Below, in pieces: positions 10,090-23,385 of a DNA stretch of 64,000 bases. The translations under genes were made by a program, and so were the position numbers. The stretch is from Lasiosphaeria ovina (Eukaryota; Ascomycota; Sordariomycetes; Sordariales; Lasiosphaeriaceae). The stretch covers positions 1,250,001-1,314,000 of the forward strand of contig JAULSN010000004.1 of the NCBI GenBank assembly GCA_033439765.1, read 5' to 3'. Position 1 is the first letter of the stretch; each line of letters begins with the position of its first letter. The notes under the pieces are model-generated. The model was not told the DNA's origin, made no database searches, and saw only the letters and a program-made list of their open reading frames with translations.

Positions 10090-12135
10090 TTATACGGCAG
10101 TGGCATTGAAACACGGCAGCCACTCCTCCCGCAGGGCCTTGAGAAACAGCTGCGACGCGTGGTCAAAGTATCGCCCCTCGTCACCGGCTCCCCCACCGCG
10201 TAGGCCAACCATGTCCTGGCTGTGGGCGGCACCGGCGTGCAGCAGGCCAAACACGTCGGTGCCGGGCGGCGGGCGGTTGCACTTTGGGATGGCGGCGCCG
10301 GCGACGAGGCGGCGGCGCGGCGCACCGAGGTGCTGGTCGAGGCTGGACACGCTGAAGGCGCGCCACGGGTCGAACTCGCCGTGCGTGAACATCACGTTGG
10401 ACGGCCGCATGTGCCAGCCGCCCAACGCGGCCACGAACCGCGGGTCCGGCGGTGCCGCGGGCGGGAAGCCACCCTGTCCTCCTCTTCCGTCCTCAGTCGT
10501 CTCTGGTGCTGTAGTCTGAGAGAACACGGTGTTGTTGACAAAGCTGGCGCGCGCCGCAGCGTAGCCGAGGAACTTGCTGCCGAGGGCGAGCGGCGACGCG
10601 GCGTCGACGTGCGGCACCATGCCCGTCTCGGTCCACGTCTGCCAGGCCCAGGCGTGCGCGTCGCGGTCGAGCGGCAAGAACCTGAAGTCGCTGCCCACAA
10701 CGTCAGCCACGTCGGCTTTGCTCCGCCACACGGCGTGCAGATACGCCGCCAGCGCCAGCTCGACGGCACTGGTGCCGGGCGTGGATGAAGATGAGGACGA
10801 GTGCGACGCCACGATGCCTTGGGCTGACGGCGCCGCGCCCCCGTTGTCCGTGTACCGTGCGTTCATAAACGCCGTTGTGCGGAAGAGGCGGCGGGCCAGG
10901 GCGTCGTCGCGGCTGGTGTTGGTTTTTGCGCCGGCTGCTGCTATGTTGATGTGTTCATCGCCTTCGCCGTCGTCGATGCGTGTGTTCGCGCGGTACGCGG
11001 CCGTGTCGAAGCGCTGCATGTAGTCGCAGAACCGGTGGACGGTCGCCGACGGCCCAAAACTCTGGAAGAGCAGGGACAGGGGCTCGATCAAGAGCCTGGC
11101 TACGTGGACTGGGCTGAGCCTGGTGGCATTGGCCGCGACGTCCCGGGCGAGGTTCTCGGCGAGCAGCATGTTCCGCAGGTCGTACCGGCCGTCCCGGCCC
11201 TGGTTCCCCCCTTGTAAGCCCGCATAGTTGCTGGCCATGTAGACGGAAGCCTTGAGGTCGAGGGCGGCGCCGCGGCTGTCCTCGTCGTCTGACAACACTC
11301 TGTCGACGTGGCGCACCACGGCTTGCACGTCGGCGGAGCAGTTGGACGCCATGGAGCGGTAGATGCTGTTGAAGTAGGCCGAGCCGTCGGGGCGGCACTC
11401 GACTGGCGCCGACGAGGCCCAGACGGCATAGATAACTTCGGGGTTCCGTATGCGCAGCCACACGCCGCGGCTGCCGCCGTAGCTGCCACTGGCCCAGATC
11501 CACGGTGTCCGGGACGGATGGAGCTGCCACGTCGCGTTGGGTGCCGCGAGAACTGTGTTGAGATTGAGGTCGGCCTGGCTGATGTGACGGGAGGCAAAGT
11601 AGACAACGTCCTCTAGCGCCTGCTCGACACTCAGATATTGGTAGTCTTTGGGCCCGCCGACGGGGAGGTCATTAGTGGAGTAGCTGGTAGTGCTGGTCAG
11701 TTTGAACGGCTGGCTGTAACCGTAGTAGCGGTGCTCGAGGACCATGGCCACGCCGCCGAGCTCCCTGGCAAGCTCCATGGGTGCCGTTGCTACATGGCCG
11801 CCCCATTCAGCTAGAATGGTCGCCACCATATCGTCCATGACGGTCCCCTCGCCAAAGTCGGCAAGAATGACGGGCCCTCCGGGCTTGTAATACGTGTCGT
11901 TGACCCAGAACCGGTTGATGAAAGTGCGCCTGTCGCTCGCGTTGAAGTGGTCGAGGGGCATCGACACATTGTACTGGGGGACCTTTGGCGGCGTGTATTC
12001 GCTGTCGTCACCGAGCTGTGGTCCGCCGAGCCGTGTCAGCTGAAGAAAAATATCTGGCGAGGTGCCAAAGAGCTGGCCAGCGACAACCACAAGGGCTGCG
12101 GCGGCCGAGCCAGCCGTCCAAAAGCTGTGTTTCAT
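10090..12135 (-). CDS. secreted serine carboxypeptidase, S28 family
   Basis: Intronless 681-residue S28 peptidase (prolyl carboxypeptidase / DPP-II type), which releases residues next to proline. An N-terminal hydrophobic segment (about residues 8-24) suggests a signal peptide. PLDHF near residue 60 and RFWVNDTYY are the usual S28 mature start. EHRYYGYSQPF precedes the nucleophile elbow ASGSYGGSRGVW (Ser218). The Asp is in THGEFDPW (Asp589) and the His in HAGAAHSQDM (His638), so the triad is complete. Several N-glycosylation sites are present. It is longer than many S28 enzymes because of a polar insert with a serine run (SHSSSSSSTPG) between the two halves of the cap region. The 3' end lies only about 90 bp from the HET remnant. 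Confidence 0.92.
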   Translation of the reverse strand: MKHSFWTAGSAAAALVVVAGQLFGTSPDIFLQLTRLGGPQLGDDSEYTPPKVPQYNVSMPLDHFNASDRRTFINRFWVNDTYYKPGGPVILADFGEGTVMDDMVATILAEWGGHVATAPMELARELGGVAMVLEHRYYGYSQPFKLTSTTSYSTNDLPVGGPKDYQYLSVEQALEDVVYFASRHISQADLNLNTVLAAPNATWQLHPSRTPWIWASGSYGGSRGVWLRIRNPEVIYAVWASSAPVECRPDGSAYFNSIYRSMASNCSADVQAVVRHVDRVLSDDEDSRGAALDLKASVYMASNYAGLQGGNQGRDGRYDLRNMLLAENLARDVAANATRLSPVHVARLLIEPLSLLFQSFGPSATVHRFCDYMQRFDTAAYRANTRIDDGEGDEHINIAAAGAKTNTSRDDALARRLFRTTAFMNARYTDNGGAAPSAQGIVASHSSSSSSTPGTSAVELALAAYLHAVWRSKADVADVVGSDFRFLPLDRDAHAWAWQTWTETGMVPHVDAASPLALGSKFLGYAAARASFVNNTVFSQTTAPETTEDGRGGQGGFPPAAPPDPRFVAALGGWHMRPSNVMFTHGEFDPWRAFSVSSLDQHLGAPRRRLVAGAAIPKCNRPPPGTDVFGLLHAGAAHSQDMVGLRGGGAGDEGRYFDHASQLFLKALREEWLPCFNATAV

Positions 12136-13505
12136 ATTCGGCGGCAGCCGACCAAGAGTGTCTTCATCGATTTGTGTCTTGCGGTTTTTTGAGAACAGTG
12201 GGAAAAATTGAATGGTCTGGATTTCACGAAGGAAATTTAATTAACCCTCCAAAAGAAAGGTTTCAACCCTCCTGGTTTGGGTTCACATCTTGCCGGTGTC
12301 TTGAGTGTGGCGCCGTAATAATTGCACGAAGCGGCTGCCCCATCTCGGATCTGGACGAGTTAACTTTTCCATGATGCCGATACCGTTGCTGTTTAGAGAG
12401 ATGTGCCGACACAGGTGGGAGGATGCTCTCTTCGTTCTTTTTGTTGGCATAATTCACAAATGAGAAAGACGATAAAAAGGAGAGTTCAAGCTGGAAAAGA
12501 GAAGACAAAAACCGCGTTGAAGCGACAGAGATACCACTTTCAGCATGCCACCCGCAGTTCTTCAGCCCCAGCGCCCGGAGCTGGATGGCGGATTTTAAGG
12601 TTAAATCCCGAGGTTACCTCGATGTTGGGGAGCCGAAAGGACTGGGCCTGACGGGAGTGAATTAGTCACCTGGAATTAATATGGAAGCGGAACCTGGAAG
12701 GCGCGCCGAAACATGGTGCGCCCTACGCTGCAGTCGGGCCTGATGTCAAGCCCTGGCCGTGGGCCGTGGCGCCTGTCCCGACGGATCGGACCACGGGAGT
12801 AAGCAGCGGTAGTGCGTTTTGCATCCATGTTTTGTTTCACAGCTGGGCCAACGGGGCCCTTGCTAATTTTCCCTCACTCTTCTATCGCTTTCAGTTTCGC
12901 GTTGGCTCAGTCATCAGAATCTCAGTAATTCGCCGGATAATCCGCGCCAGGCAGGCGTTTGCGCGCTAGCCAAGGCCCAGTACCTTATCGCGGGCCTTGC
13001 CATGGGCTTGCAGTTTTAGGGCGGGGGCGCCTGCCTGCCCGCCCTGCACTCCTTTTTCCCTGCTTCAAGCTGCCATCCCAGATTCATTCCACTGGGCGGG
13101 TACGCACCATTGGCAGCTCAACCCTCCATTCCCCAAGCGGAGCCTGCACCAAGGCAAGCAAGCCCCACGGCAGACCCGCCAATCCATTCCTATCCGGGAC
13201 GAGGCGTTCCTTGCTGATAGCGCCGCCCGCGTCAGACGCGATCCCATTTCAAGCTTTTGCTCATCTCCGCGCCGGCCCGAGTCCATCGGTGCACTCGACG
13301 AGCCCCAGCTGTGCAGCCTGTGCAGCCATCGCCCGCCATCGCCAATTGCTGCTGGCTTGTCGCGCCCCTTGAAACTCAATTGCCCGCCTTGCCACCGTTT
13401 CCGGCGCCCGGCTTCCATGCGCCATTCGCCACACGCCGCCGCCCGTTTGCGAATTTGGTACCGGTAGCACCAGGCAGAGGCACACACAGGCCGGCCGGCG
13501 CAATC
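12136..13505. other. divergent promoter region
   Basis: Shared upstream region of the S28 peptidase (-) and GH47 gene (+). The part 12880-13505 is C-rich with pyrimidine tracts and is likely the GH47 promoter and 5' UTR. An upstream in-frame extension of the GH47 frame to 13257 has no ATG in a good position, so I treat it as leader. Confidence 0.45.
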
Positions 13506-15388
<1,883 letters not shown>

Positions 15389-16331
15389 AGTAATCGAGAC
15401 TGGCGCTGTTGCTCTTGGCTAGAAAACGGCATTGTAACTAATTAACTATACATGTAAACGGCGGCGGCGTTGGGGTTGTTTTTGGCGAGTCTCTGGGGGC
15501 GGTTGGTTTAGCTTTGAATTTTTGGATCATGGGCTGGAAGCGGGCGGGCGGGCGGGCATAGTACATACAAAGCCACTTTATTTATCGATTTTGCTTTCAT
15601 TGTAGCTTTTAAAGACGTTTCTGAATATTTTGAAAGCTAGTACATTTTGGAAGCCGCTCGTGTGAGTATTGGTAGGAGGCACTCGGCATGTGTTTGTTAA
15701 GTGACATAACTAAGTTGGAATTAACTTGGAGTTATTTGTCTCTAATATAATTAGAACTAACTAATTTGGACTGGCTGGGTTGGTTTATTGCTAGCGGACT
15801 CGATCTTAGGAAAGGAGGTATTCATGAGTTGGCTGGAAGTGACATGGCTTTTGGTAGATACATACGAGCTTCCCATTGGATGCATTTCAGCTTGATCATG
15901 CCCTCCGCCGACCCCAAAATTGCAGTGCTTCCCGACGGTTTGGAAGAGTTTAGACAACCCTACAATCGGATCGCTAAGCGAGAGAATCCATGCTCGCTGT
16001 GGTCAGGCCGTGTTGGTTGTCAAGGAGATAATTTAATACATGGACTTGAACTGCGGTTTGTTAGGGTGCTAACATAACTGCACTGCGAACGCCTTGCAAT
16101 TGCGCGCATGCCGCAAGAGGTATCATCATATCGTGTGCATTCAGAAACAAATGATTAACGGAGGATCATATCCGCCTCCTATTCCAATGTTCCACCCAGT
16201 AATCGCGGAAGTTGGGTAACTCGCCCCTTGAACAACGACGGCTCGGAACTGCCGCCTCGCCCAAGACAAACAGCACCGCAACTGACAATCGCAACTCCAT
16301 CCAGAGCCGAATGAAAAGAGCAGATCAGACA
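15389..16331. other. intergenic, no gene seen
   Basis: 3' flanks of two convergent genes (GH47 + and membrane protein -). It is AT-rich at 15420-15780, with no supported reading frame. Confidence 0.5.
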
Positions 16332-17090
16332 CTAAACTGCACCAAGCGGTAACGGCAACGGCACGGCAGCAATGCCCCCCTCCCGGCCCGCCACGACGGC
16401 AGCCTCGTCCGCGCCAGCAAGACACGAACACGTGCCGTTCCCTGTGGCTGCTGCATCCCACGCGCAGCCGACGTCGTCTCGGTTCTGCAGGGCGTTCATG
16501 GAGCCGCACAGGGTCGCGCACTCGGCAAAGGCGGCGAGGGCGACGCTGGCCAGCTTTCCCTGCCCATCACCGCCGAAGCCGGCGTCGCAGAATATTCTGT
16601 AGCTCGTCGTCGTCGTCGTCGTCGTGTTGTTGGCGCTTAGGCTGATGGTGCTGGTGGTCTGCACGACGGTGCCGTTGGCCGAGGGACAGATATTGCCCGC
16701 GGCAGGGGCATGGGTACTAGTGTCAGTGCTGGTCCTGCCCATGCCGACGGCGAGGCCGACGCTGAGGGCCACGAGAATGACCAGCGCGGCAGCCAGGGTG
16801 ACGAGCAGCCAGAGGCGCGAGGTGCGCAGGACACAGCAGCAGAGCCTGCGGCCTTGCGGTTGCGTGCGGCCACGAGAGCGTAGCAGGAGCGGGCGGCGAG
16901 ACGACGGGGGCTTGTCAATGGTGGTGGCGGCTCCGCTGAGCTGCTGCGGCGGCGTGACGGGATAGTAGTAGTGGGCGGTGGGCCACAGCGCCTGCAGGCC
17001 GGCCGAGTCGGGCTGGGGCACGACCTCCTTGGTCGAGTGCGAATGGTGCCGCCGCGGCCTCCGCTCTGGCGGCGGTTCGGCCGTCACCAT
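16332..17090 (-). CDS. single-pass membrane protein with Cys-rich extracellular domain
   Basis: Predicted 252-residue protein, one exon. The N-terminal 90 or so residues are basic and Pro-rich (cytosolic), including PPERRPRRHHSH. One long hydrophobic segment (LWLLVTLAAALVILVALSVG, about residues 93-115) follows. The extracellular part has an N-glycosylated Ser/Thr stalk (SLSANNTTTTTTTSY) and a small Cys-rich domain: C-DAGFGGDGQGK, AFAECATLC, NRDDVGCAWD, GTCSCLAG. The layout (basic tail, TM, Thr-rich stalk, PAN/apple-like Cys module) is common in Sordariomycetes proteins of unknown function. The ATG at 17090 is used because the 10 codons before it open with GTG. The Thr run comes from a GTC/GTT microsatellite at about 16603-16628. 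Confidence 0.7.
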   Translation of the reverse strand: MVTAEPPPERRPRRHHSHSTKEVVPQPDSAGLQALWPTAHYYYPVTPPQQLSGAATTIDKPPSSRRPLLLRSRGRTQPQGRRLCCCVLRTSRLWLLVTLAAALVILVALSVGLAVGMGRTSTDTSTHAPAAGNICPSANGTVVQTTSTISLSANNTTTTTTTSYRIFCDAGFGGDGQGKLASVALAAFAECATLCGSMNALQNRDDVGCAWDAAATGNGTCSCLAGADEAAVVAGREGGIAAVPLPLPLGAV

Positions 17091-17140
17091 CGCGTCTGGT
17101 CGGAGCCACTGGGCTTGCACATGGCCGGGATATACATAGA

Positions 17141-17174
17141 CAGGCAGGCATGCAGGCAGGCAGGCAGGCAGGCA
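17141..17174. repeat. (CAGG)n tetranucleotide repeat
   Basis: About eight CAGG units, one interrupted by ATG. They lie 50 bp upstream of the ATG of the minus-strand membrane protein and are probably in its 5' UTR or core promoter. Confidence 0.9.
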
Positions 17175-18180
17175 AACTGCACGGTGGACGGCAGACGGAT
17201 GCGATGCAAGTTGGCGGAGGTGGAGGTGACACGGGCGGGTAGAGCTGCGAAGGTAAGAGGTAACGACTGGACAGGTGCGGACTGAATGGAATTATATCTA
17301 GCAGACAGTGACTGTTCACTGTGCCCCGACAAGTTGAAGCGTTGGTACCGACAGAATGGAACGCAGTGTCTTTTTTGTTCAGCAGTTTGTTTGCTTTTCG
17401 GCCTGCAGATCATGCTCGAGAAGGCTAGCAGACCGCGAATGTGCTATCACCACGTTCGCGCTCCTTGCTGGCCGCCGCATACCCGGGCTAGCCGGGGCCT
17501 GCACTTCGTATCTCGTGTTTCAAGATGCCCCCCGCGTGCCGGATTCGGTGTTGGTCGATTTGCTGGGCTCGACAATATGCGGGTAGCCGCCGCCGCTTGC
17601 CGGCCTTGTTGGCTGCGGCCGTCACAGCCGTGGGTCGTGATTGGCCCGAGCACCGTACGCGGATGTGACTCGGGTACCTCGACCGCATCTGCTCGGGCCT
17701 GACCCAGCCGTGGGGACCAAAAGTCCTGGCATGACAGGCATGACACGTTCCGGTTGGCAGTGTGCGACATATCCCAACTAACATGACAAAAAGACTGCAA
17801 AGCAAGAACCTAGGGCTAAACTCGTCTTTGACAAGGCAGCCACTTTGGCAAGGAGCACGGCAGCTGACCCGCACCGCTTATCAAGCTGGCACAGTCTCGG
17901 GTATGTATTGTCATCGCTGTCATCAAAGAGCTTGCTAATCTATCTCGCCGGCCTAGATGAACATGCAATTGCGTCAGCTCAGCTCAGCACAGCTCAGCTC
18001 GGCGCAGCGCGCAACCAACAACAACCCACAGATACGTACCCCCTGACGCCGGGCAATGCAAACACCCCCACATTCTTTTCGTTGGACCGAGAAAAAGGAC
18101 AAAATACGGCACCGGCAGGCCCAGCAATAATAGTCATGCAAAGAAAAAGGGGAAAAAAGAAAAGAGAAAAAAAAAAGTGT
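17175..18180. other. intergenic, no gene seen
   Basis: Upstream of the membrane-protein gene and downstream of SRP54. The SRP54 3' flank (18110-18180) is A-rich. CAGCTCAGCTCAGCACAGCTCAGC repeats occur at about 17976-18000. No supported reading frame. Confidence 0.5.
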
Positions 18181-19886
18181 CTACCTCCTCCCCCCCCGGC
18201 CCCCGCCGCCTCCCCCTTGCCCGCCCAGCATGCCGCTCATCTGCTTCATCATGGCGTTCATGTCCATGCCGCCCATGCCGCCGGCCCCACCGCCGCCGCC
18301 AAACATCTTCATGAGGCTGCCCATATCGGGCATGCCGCCGGCTCCGGGGCCGCCTGGCCCGCCGGCGCCGCCCATGCTCTGCAGGCGTTTCTGCATGGCG
18401 GCAAGCTGCTGGGCCTTGTTGCCACCACCCATGGCGTTCTGCGCGCGCTGCATGTTCTTCATGTTGCCGCCCATCTTCTTGGCCATGCCGGCCATCATGC
18501 GCTGCTGGGTGAGCAGGTCCTCGACCTCGCGCACCGTGGTGCCGGACCCGCGGGCCACGCGCGTCATGCGCGTCGGCTGCTCGATGAATAGCTTGCCGTC
18601 GCAGTCCAGTTCTTTCTCCGTCATGCTGTCGCAGATGTAGATCATGCGCTTGAGCTTGAGCGAGCCCTCGTCGTCGTCCATGCCCTGCATCATGTTGCTC
18701 ATGCCGGGGATCATGCCGGCCATCTTGCTCAGCGGGCCCATCTTCATGATGTTCTGCAGCTGGTCGCGTAGATCGCGGATGGTGAAGATGCCCTCAGTCA
18801 TGTGCTTGATGGCGCCCTGCTGGTCGAGCTTGAGGCTCTGGACGTGTTCGACCAGGCCGGCCATGTCGCCCATGCCGAGCAGCTTGCTGATGAAGTTGTT
18901 GGGCACAAAGCGCTCGAGGTCGAGCATGTGTTCACCCGTGCCGATGAAGACGATGGGGGTGTGGGTGGCGGCGACGGCAGAGATGGCACCGCCGCCGGCA
19001 GCGTGGCCGTCCGTCTTGGTGATGATGATGGCGCCAAAGTCAGCCGCCTCCTTGAACGCCTTAGCCTGGGCCTCAGCCTGCTGGCCGATGGACGAGTCGA
19101 GCACCATGATGGTCTCGTCGGGGTGGATGGCCGTCTGGATGTCTACCATCTCTTGGAACAGGGCACTCTCCTGCCGATGGCGGCCTGACGTATCTACAAT
19201 AATAATCTCGAAGCGCTCCTTCTTGAACTTGTCAACGCCTTCGCGGGCGACGACCGAGGGGTCCGTCTCTGTCAGGCTGCCGTAGTATGGAATCTTGGCC
19301 TTGGTGGCGTTCTGCTTGAGCTGGTCGAAGGCGCCGGCGCGGAAGGTGTCGGCGCACACGAGGCAGGCGCGGAAGCCGCGAGACTGGTAGTGGCGGGCGA
19401 GTTTTGTGCACGTCGTCGTCTTTCCGGCGCCCTGCAGGCCGACGAACATGATGACATTGCTCTTGCCCTTCTTGGGCTTGAAGGGCTCGGCATGGGGGTC
19501 GACGAGGCGGACGAGCTCGTCAAAGACGGCTTTCTGGATGAGGCGCTTCTTGTTGACGGCGGGAGGGAGCTCTTTGAAGTTGACCGTCGAGCGGATCGAC
19601 TTGCGCAGCTGGCCGACGAGGCGCACGTTGACGTCGGCTTCGAGGAGGGCAGAGCAGATCTCTTTGAGCATGGAGTCGAACGCCTGGAGGGTTCACCATG
19701 TCAGTGGGGCATGGAGTGACCAGCGACAGTCGGCGGCGACATTGAGGAAGCCGCGACGTGGCCAGGCCTCGCGCTGCAGCAGCAACAGCACAGACAGAGA
19801 TAACACACCTTCTCGTCGAGATTTGGCGCCCGCGTCAGATCGGTGACGGCCGCATTGATGCGGCGGCCGAGGTCTTGGAGAACCAT
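18181..19886 (-). CDS. SRP54: signal recognition particle 54-kDa subunit
   Basis: Predicted 526-residue GTPase that binds signal peptides and SRP RNA to target ribosomes to the ER. Exon 1 is 19809-19886 (26 codons, ending PNLDEK). The intron is 19684-19808 (GTGTGT to CTCCAG). Exon 2 is 18181-19683. The N domain ([17 protein letters not shown]...) leads into the G domain: G1 [15 protein letters not shown] at about 108, [18 protein letters not shown]3 DTSGRH at about 190, G4 [11 protein letters not shown] at about 248. The M domain follows ([24 protein letters not shown], and Met-rich helices such as [16 protein letters not shown]). The tail is a long Gly/Met-rich segment ending [11 protein letters not shown], longer than in yeast or animals. 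The first short exon is required to start the N domain. Confidence 0.97.
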
Positions 19887-20469
19887 GGCTGGTGTGTAGG
19901 TGGTCGATGTTCACGCCGTGTCGCGGTCTAATCTAGGGTGGCCGTGCTTCCAGACGGCCGGCGAATTCCAGCTTCCACAATCTGGCATGCGAAATGGTGG
20001 GGCGCCGCAGCTGGGGCTTGTGCGGGGTGAGGGGCCAAGGCGCTGGGTGGCAGCGACAGCTGTTATCGGCTGTCACGTCTGGCAAGCCAGGTGCGCTACG
20101 ACTTTCTCACAGCAGTTGGCCAAGTGCAAGCAACGTCTGCAAGCTAACAAGAGAAAGTTAATTGATCCATTTCCATCCTGCTGAACCGTCTAATTCAAGT
20201 TAAAGTTTCTTTTTTTTTTTCTTCTCTTTTTCTGCATTTTTCCATTTTCTTCATTTCGATGCTAATTATTTGTCGCCTCCAGGATCAATCCAATTTCAGC
20301 TCCTGTCAACTATTCCAAGGCTGCCCGCCTCCCTTTTCTTTTCCTCAAACTTTCTCCTTTTGTTTTCCCCGTCTTTCTGCTCAGCTTTCTCCCATAGACT
20401 CCTACCAAATGTCAAGTTTCCACATTGCATTCAATCCAACCATACAGCACAGTCACATGCCCAGACACA
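19887..20469. other. SRP54 promoter and dioxygenase 3' flank
   Basis: Upstream of SRP54 (-) and downstream of the intradiol dioxygenase (-). A strong pyrimidine tract (T and CT runs) lies at about 20205-20260 on the plus strand. No gene is seen. Confidence 0.5.
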
Positions 20470-21780
20470 TCAATCACTCTTGCCTCCGCTCTTCGCCTTG
20501 CCCCTGGTGAGGCACGGGCCCCACGGCTTGGGCCCGCCGACCGTCGGCGTCGGCATGGGGAAGCCGGGAAAGGTGCCGTTGGGCGGGAAGGGGGGAAACC
20601 CCGGCGGTGGGCCGCCCGCCCCGAATCCCTCGTTCTCCTTGCCGCCGCCCTCTTGGTACGTGGCGGCGGGCACGGCCAAGGCGTCGTAGTCGGCCGTCGT
20701 GTTGACGCCGATGGTGATCCACACCAGCAGCCCGTCGTTGGCGTCGTCACTGAGCAGCACGTACTCGACAAACGGGTCGTACACGTCGGTGGCCTCGTCC
20801 CCAACTAAGAAATCCGCCCGGTTGTGGCTCAGCGGCACCGTGTTGCGCGCATACGGGTCCATGGCCTCGACGGCGCTGATCAGCTCCTGGTCAAAGTACA
20901 GCTGGCCGACGTGGTTGACGGTCCCGCCGTGGTACGTGCCGTTGGCCAACACGCTGCCGCCGCGCCGGCTCGCCACGTGGATGTGGTTGGTGCGCCCGAC
21001 GTAGTGCCCCGGGAACACCGAGTCGTACCGCGCCACGCCCTCGGCGTCGGTCGCCTGCACGCCGCGCAGGAACGTAGAGTTGAGCCCGCCCTGGCCGGCG
21101 GCCGCCACCCCCGAGTACACGCCCGTGGCGTTGGCGTGCCAGATGTCGACTAGCATGTTGGGCACGGGCTCGCACGTCGCCACGTCGACGAACTGCAGGT
21201 CGACGTGCATCGGGATCCCCGCCTGGTTTTCGGTGACGTTGCGCCGGATCACCTCGCCCGCCACAAAGTACGGCCCGATGATGGTCTCGGGCGTGAGCGC
21301 CGATGTCGCGTTCTTGGACCCGAAGATGCTCGCCTCGGCCGTCGCCAGGTCCGTGCTGTACGCGCTCGTCATGTCGTGGCACGTGTTGATCCACTTGTCA
21401 ACTGACGCTTGGTCTCGCCTGTGCACCATGGGCTCTGGTTACCGCCAAGGAAGCGATATGTCAGCATGGTCGGGATCATCGGGGGTGGAAGATGTGGAAG
21501 AAGAGGGGGGGTTCTCACTGTCGATAATGTTGCGCTTTTCACGCAACAGCTGTGCAGTTAAAGCCCGGCGAGCCACGGCTCTCTGCTGCAGCGCAGCGTG
21601 CTTGGGCGACGCGGCACACTTGGACACTTGGGTGGCATGGGCAATAGCCAGTTCTCGCGCGTCAAGGCTCTTCCTGACGTGCTCGGCCGAGTGCTCCTCG
21701 CCGCCGGGGTGGGCGAGCGTGGTCCCGAGCAAGGCCGACCCGGCGGCGAGCGTAGCGACAATGGCTTCGAGAAACCCCAT
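20470..21780 (-). CDS. secreted intradiol ring-cleavage dioxygenase
   Basis: Predicted 408-residue extracellular non-heme Fe(III) dioxygenase, likely opening catechol-type aromatics between the hydroxyls. Exon 1 is 21519-21780, the intron 21435-21518 (GTGAGA to AACCAG) and exon 2 20470-21434. The signal peptide (AIVATLAAGSALLGTTLA) is followed by the HPGGEEHSAEHVRK start typical of secreted fungal members. Then comes a short region with one Cys (SKCAASPKHAALQQR). The catalytic domain shows TPETIIGPYFVAGE (first Fe-Tyr), VDIWHANATGVYSG, and GHYVGRTNHIHV (second Tyr and the His pair). The C-terminus is a Gly/Pro-rich tail ending in basic residues, usual in this family. Asn-rich N-X-T sites support secretion. 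Confidence 0.92.
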
Positions 21781-22941
21781 TGTGTCTAGCGAGCTGGACC
21801 GAAGCCCAACAATGTCGAGTAGGGGAACGAGGCGGGCGTTACTGGTCAATACACACAGGCAACACACACTTTGATCAGCGGTTCACAGCTGGGATGTGCG
21901 CAGCTTATATTCTTCGATCTCGGCTGACTACATGTCCGACCACGCTGTCTCGCCCCTCACGGCACTTCTCACTGCGGCTTCATTTCTTGTCGCCCTTGAT
22001 GATTTGATGTGCACTTAGGCTACACAAACACGCTGGGGCTCTTTCCCTAACAGGATCCTCCCTCCCATCAACCGATCTTCCAACAGCCATCAACCGATCT
22101 TCCAACAGCGCAGCACTGCAAAATAGCCTGGAGGTGTCGACGGTTCCTGGGTCATCTTTCTCCACCCAATATTCCAGCTTGATGTCACCATAGATGGTCC
22201 CTTCCCCTGCCAGGCGGGGGCCAAGCGCCAAGGCTCGGTCTGCTTGCTTTCCCCTTGGCCGCCATTGGACGCGGGCGTCTTGGCGCGAGCTGCTTGCGAC
22301 GACTGCATTCTGCAGACTCTGCCCTGGCCGCGTGTCGGCGTATACGTGCAGCAGACTAAGAAGCGTCGCCAGGGGCCCCATTCGCTGCCGGGATATTGAT
22401 GCTGGGCAGGTTGAGTTGTGCAATATAGCAATGTCGTGCTATATCCCGACGCTCCCCACAATCTGGGCGAAGAACCGAGGCGGCTGCTCAGGGCATGTGG
22501 GGGACATGAACCCGGGGTTTTGTGGGGCTGTGTCCCGGTCGCTCTTCTGTGGCCTGGATGGCTTCATGGGACGTGGCAAGGCAGACCCGGCCAACCAACC
22601 TGTTTTTGTTTTGGGTTCTGGTCGGCAGCTAGCACCGTGACCTGGATGCGACGAGGTAACGTGACAGCAGCTGCAGACAATCTACTGCTGCTGTCGAGTT
22701 GGTAATGGCTCGTCTGAACTATTCATAGCTACGGTACCTAGGTAGGTGCTACTTCCGGGACTTCCAAGACTGATATAACAGGCCTACTTTCACCGAGACA
22801 CTTCAACGGTTTTGTTATATGGTTCTTTCGGGGGCAGGGATTCTATTTCCTGACTCTGACTCTCAGAAGCAACTCCTAGCCAAACAGCTCAAGCTGGTGT
22901 TGTTTGTTTCAAGGACATAGTGTTCCCCTGTCTAGGACTAA
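21781..22941. other. intergenic, no gene seen
   Basis: Upstream of the dioxygenase. A 19-bp direct duplication (catcaaccgatcttccaac) occurs at about 22066-22107. A CCTAGGTAGG-type motif lies at 22737-22746. Frames are short and show no motif. Confidence 0.5.
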
Positions 22942-23385
22942 TCATCGCCTGTCAAAGCCAGTTATAAAGTCGATGGGCAGGACCTTGAGGGGCGCCCTGA
23001 AAATATCCTCCTCCTGGGAGATCTTCACAAGCCAGGCAAACTTTGGGGTCTCCTTGTGCGCGTCCAGGGCTGCCTGGTCCGCGTATCTGATGGCGGCGAG
23101 ATGGTCAGTTTGGACTCGGCGTAGGGGGTGCACGGCCTCGACAAGACTCACGTCTCCTTCACAGCGATGGCCGGCCCGTCGGGGTCGTCAGCAACACGAA
23201 ACCACTGATACTGCAAGACGCCCGGTTCATTCGCCTTAACGTAGTCGGAGATTATCTGGGCCAGTTCCTCAGCCTGTGGGCAAGCTGCGTCTTAGCACGG
23301 ATACATAATTGCATAGTCAAGAAAAACGTACCCGGGCGAGCTTCTCCGGCTTGGGGTACAGAAAGACCAGGAATGGGAGCGTCAT
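22942..23385 (-). CDS. small ABM-like (dimeric alpha+beta barrel) protein
   Basis: Predicted 106-residue protein from three exons: 23332-23385, 23152-23273 and 22942-23086. The introns are 23274-23331 (GTACGT to CCACAG) and 23087-23151 (GTGAGT to CATCAG), and all phases agree. The protein opens MTLPFLVFLYPKPEKLAR and continues EPGVLQYQWFRVADD, KETYADQAALDAHKETPKF, then DFITGFDRR. A strand with FLVFLYPKP, a strand with QYQWFRV, and the YADQAALDAHKETP helix match antibiotic-biosynthesis-monooxygenase-like / stress-responsive barrel proteins, often cofactor-free oxygenases or of unknown role. No catalytic residue can be assigned. It is not near other metabolic genes, so its context tells little. 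Confidence 0.8.

Noticed and set aside
13257..13505. N-terminal extension of the GH47 frame
   Set aside because: No ATG in good context; the ATG at 13506 places the signal anchor where the family has it.
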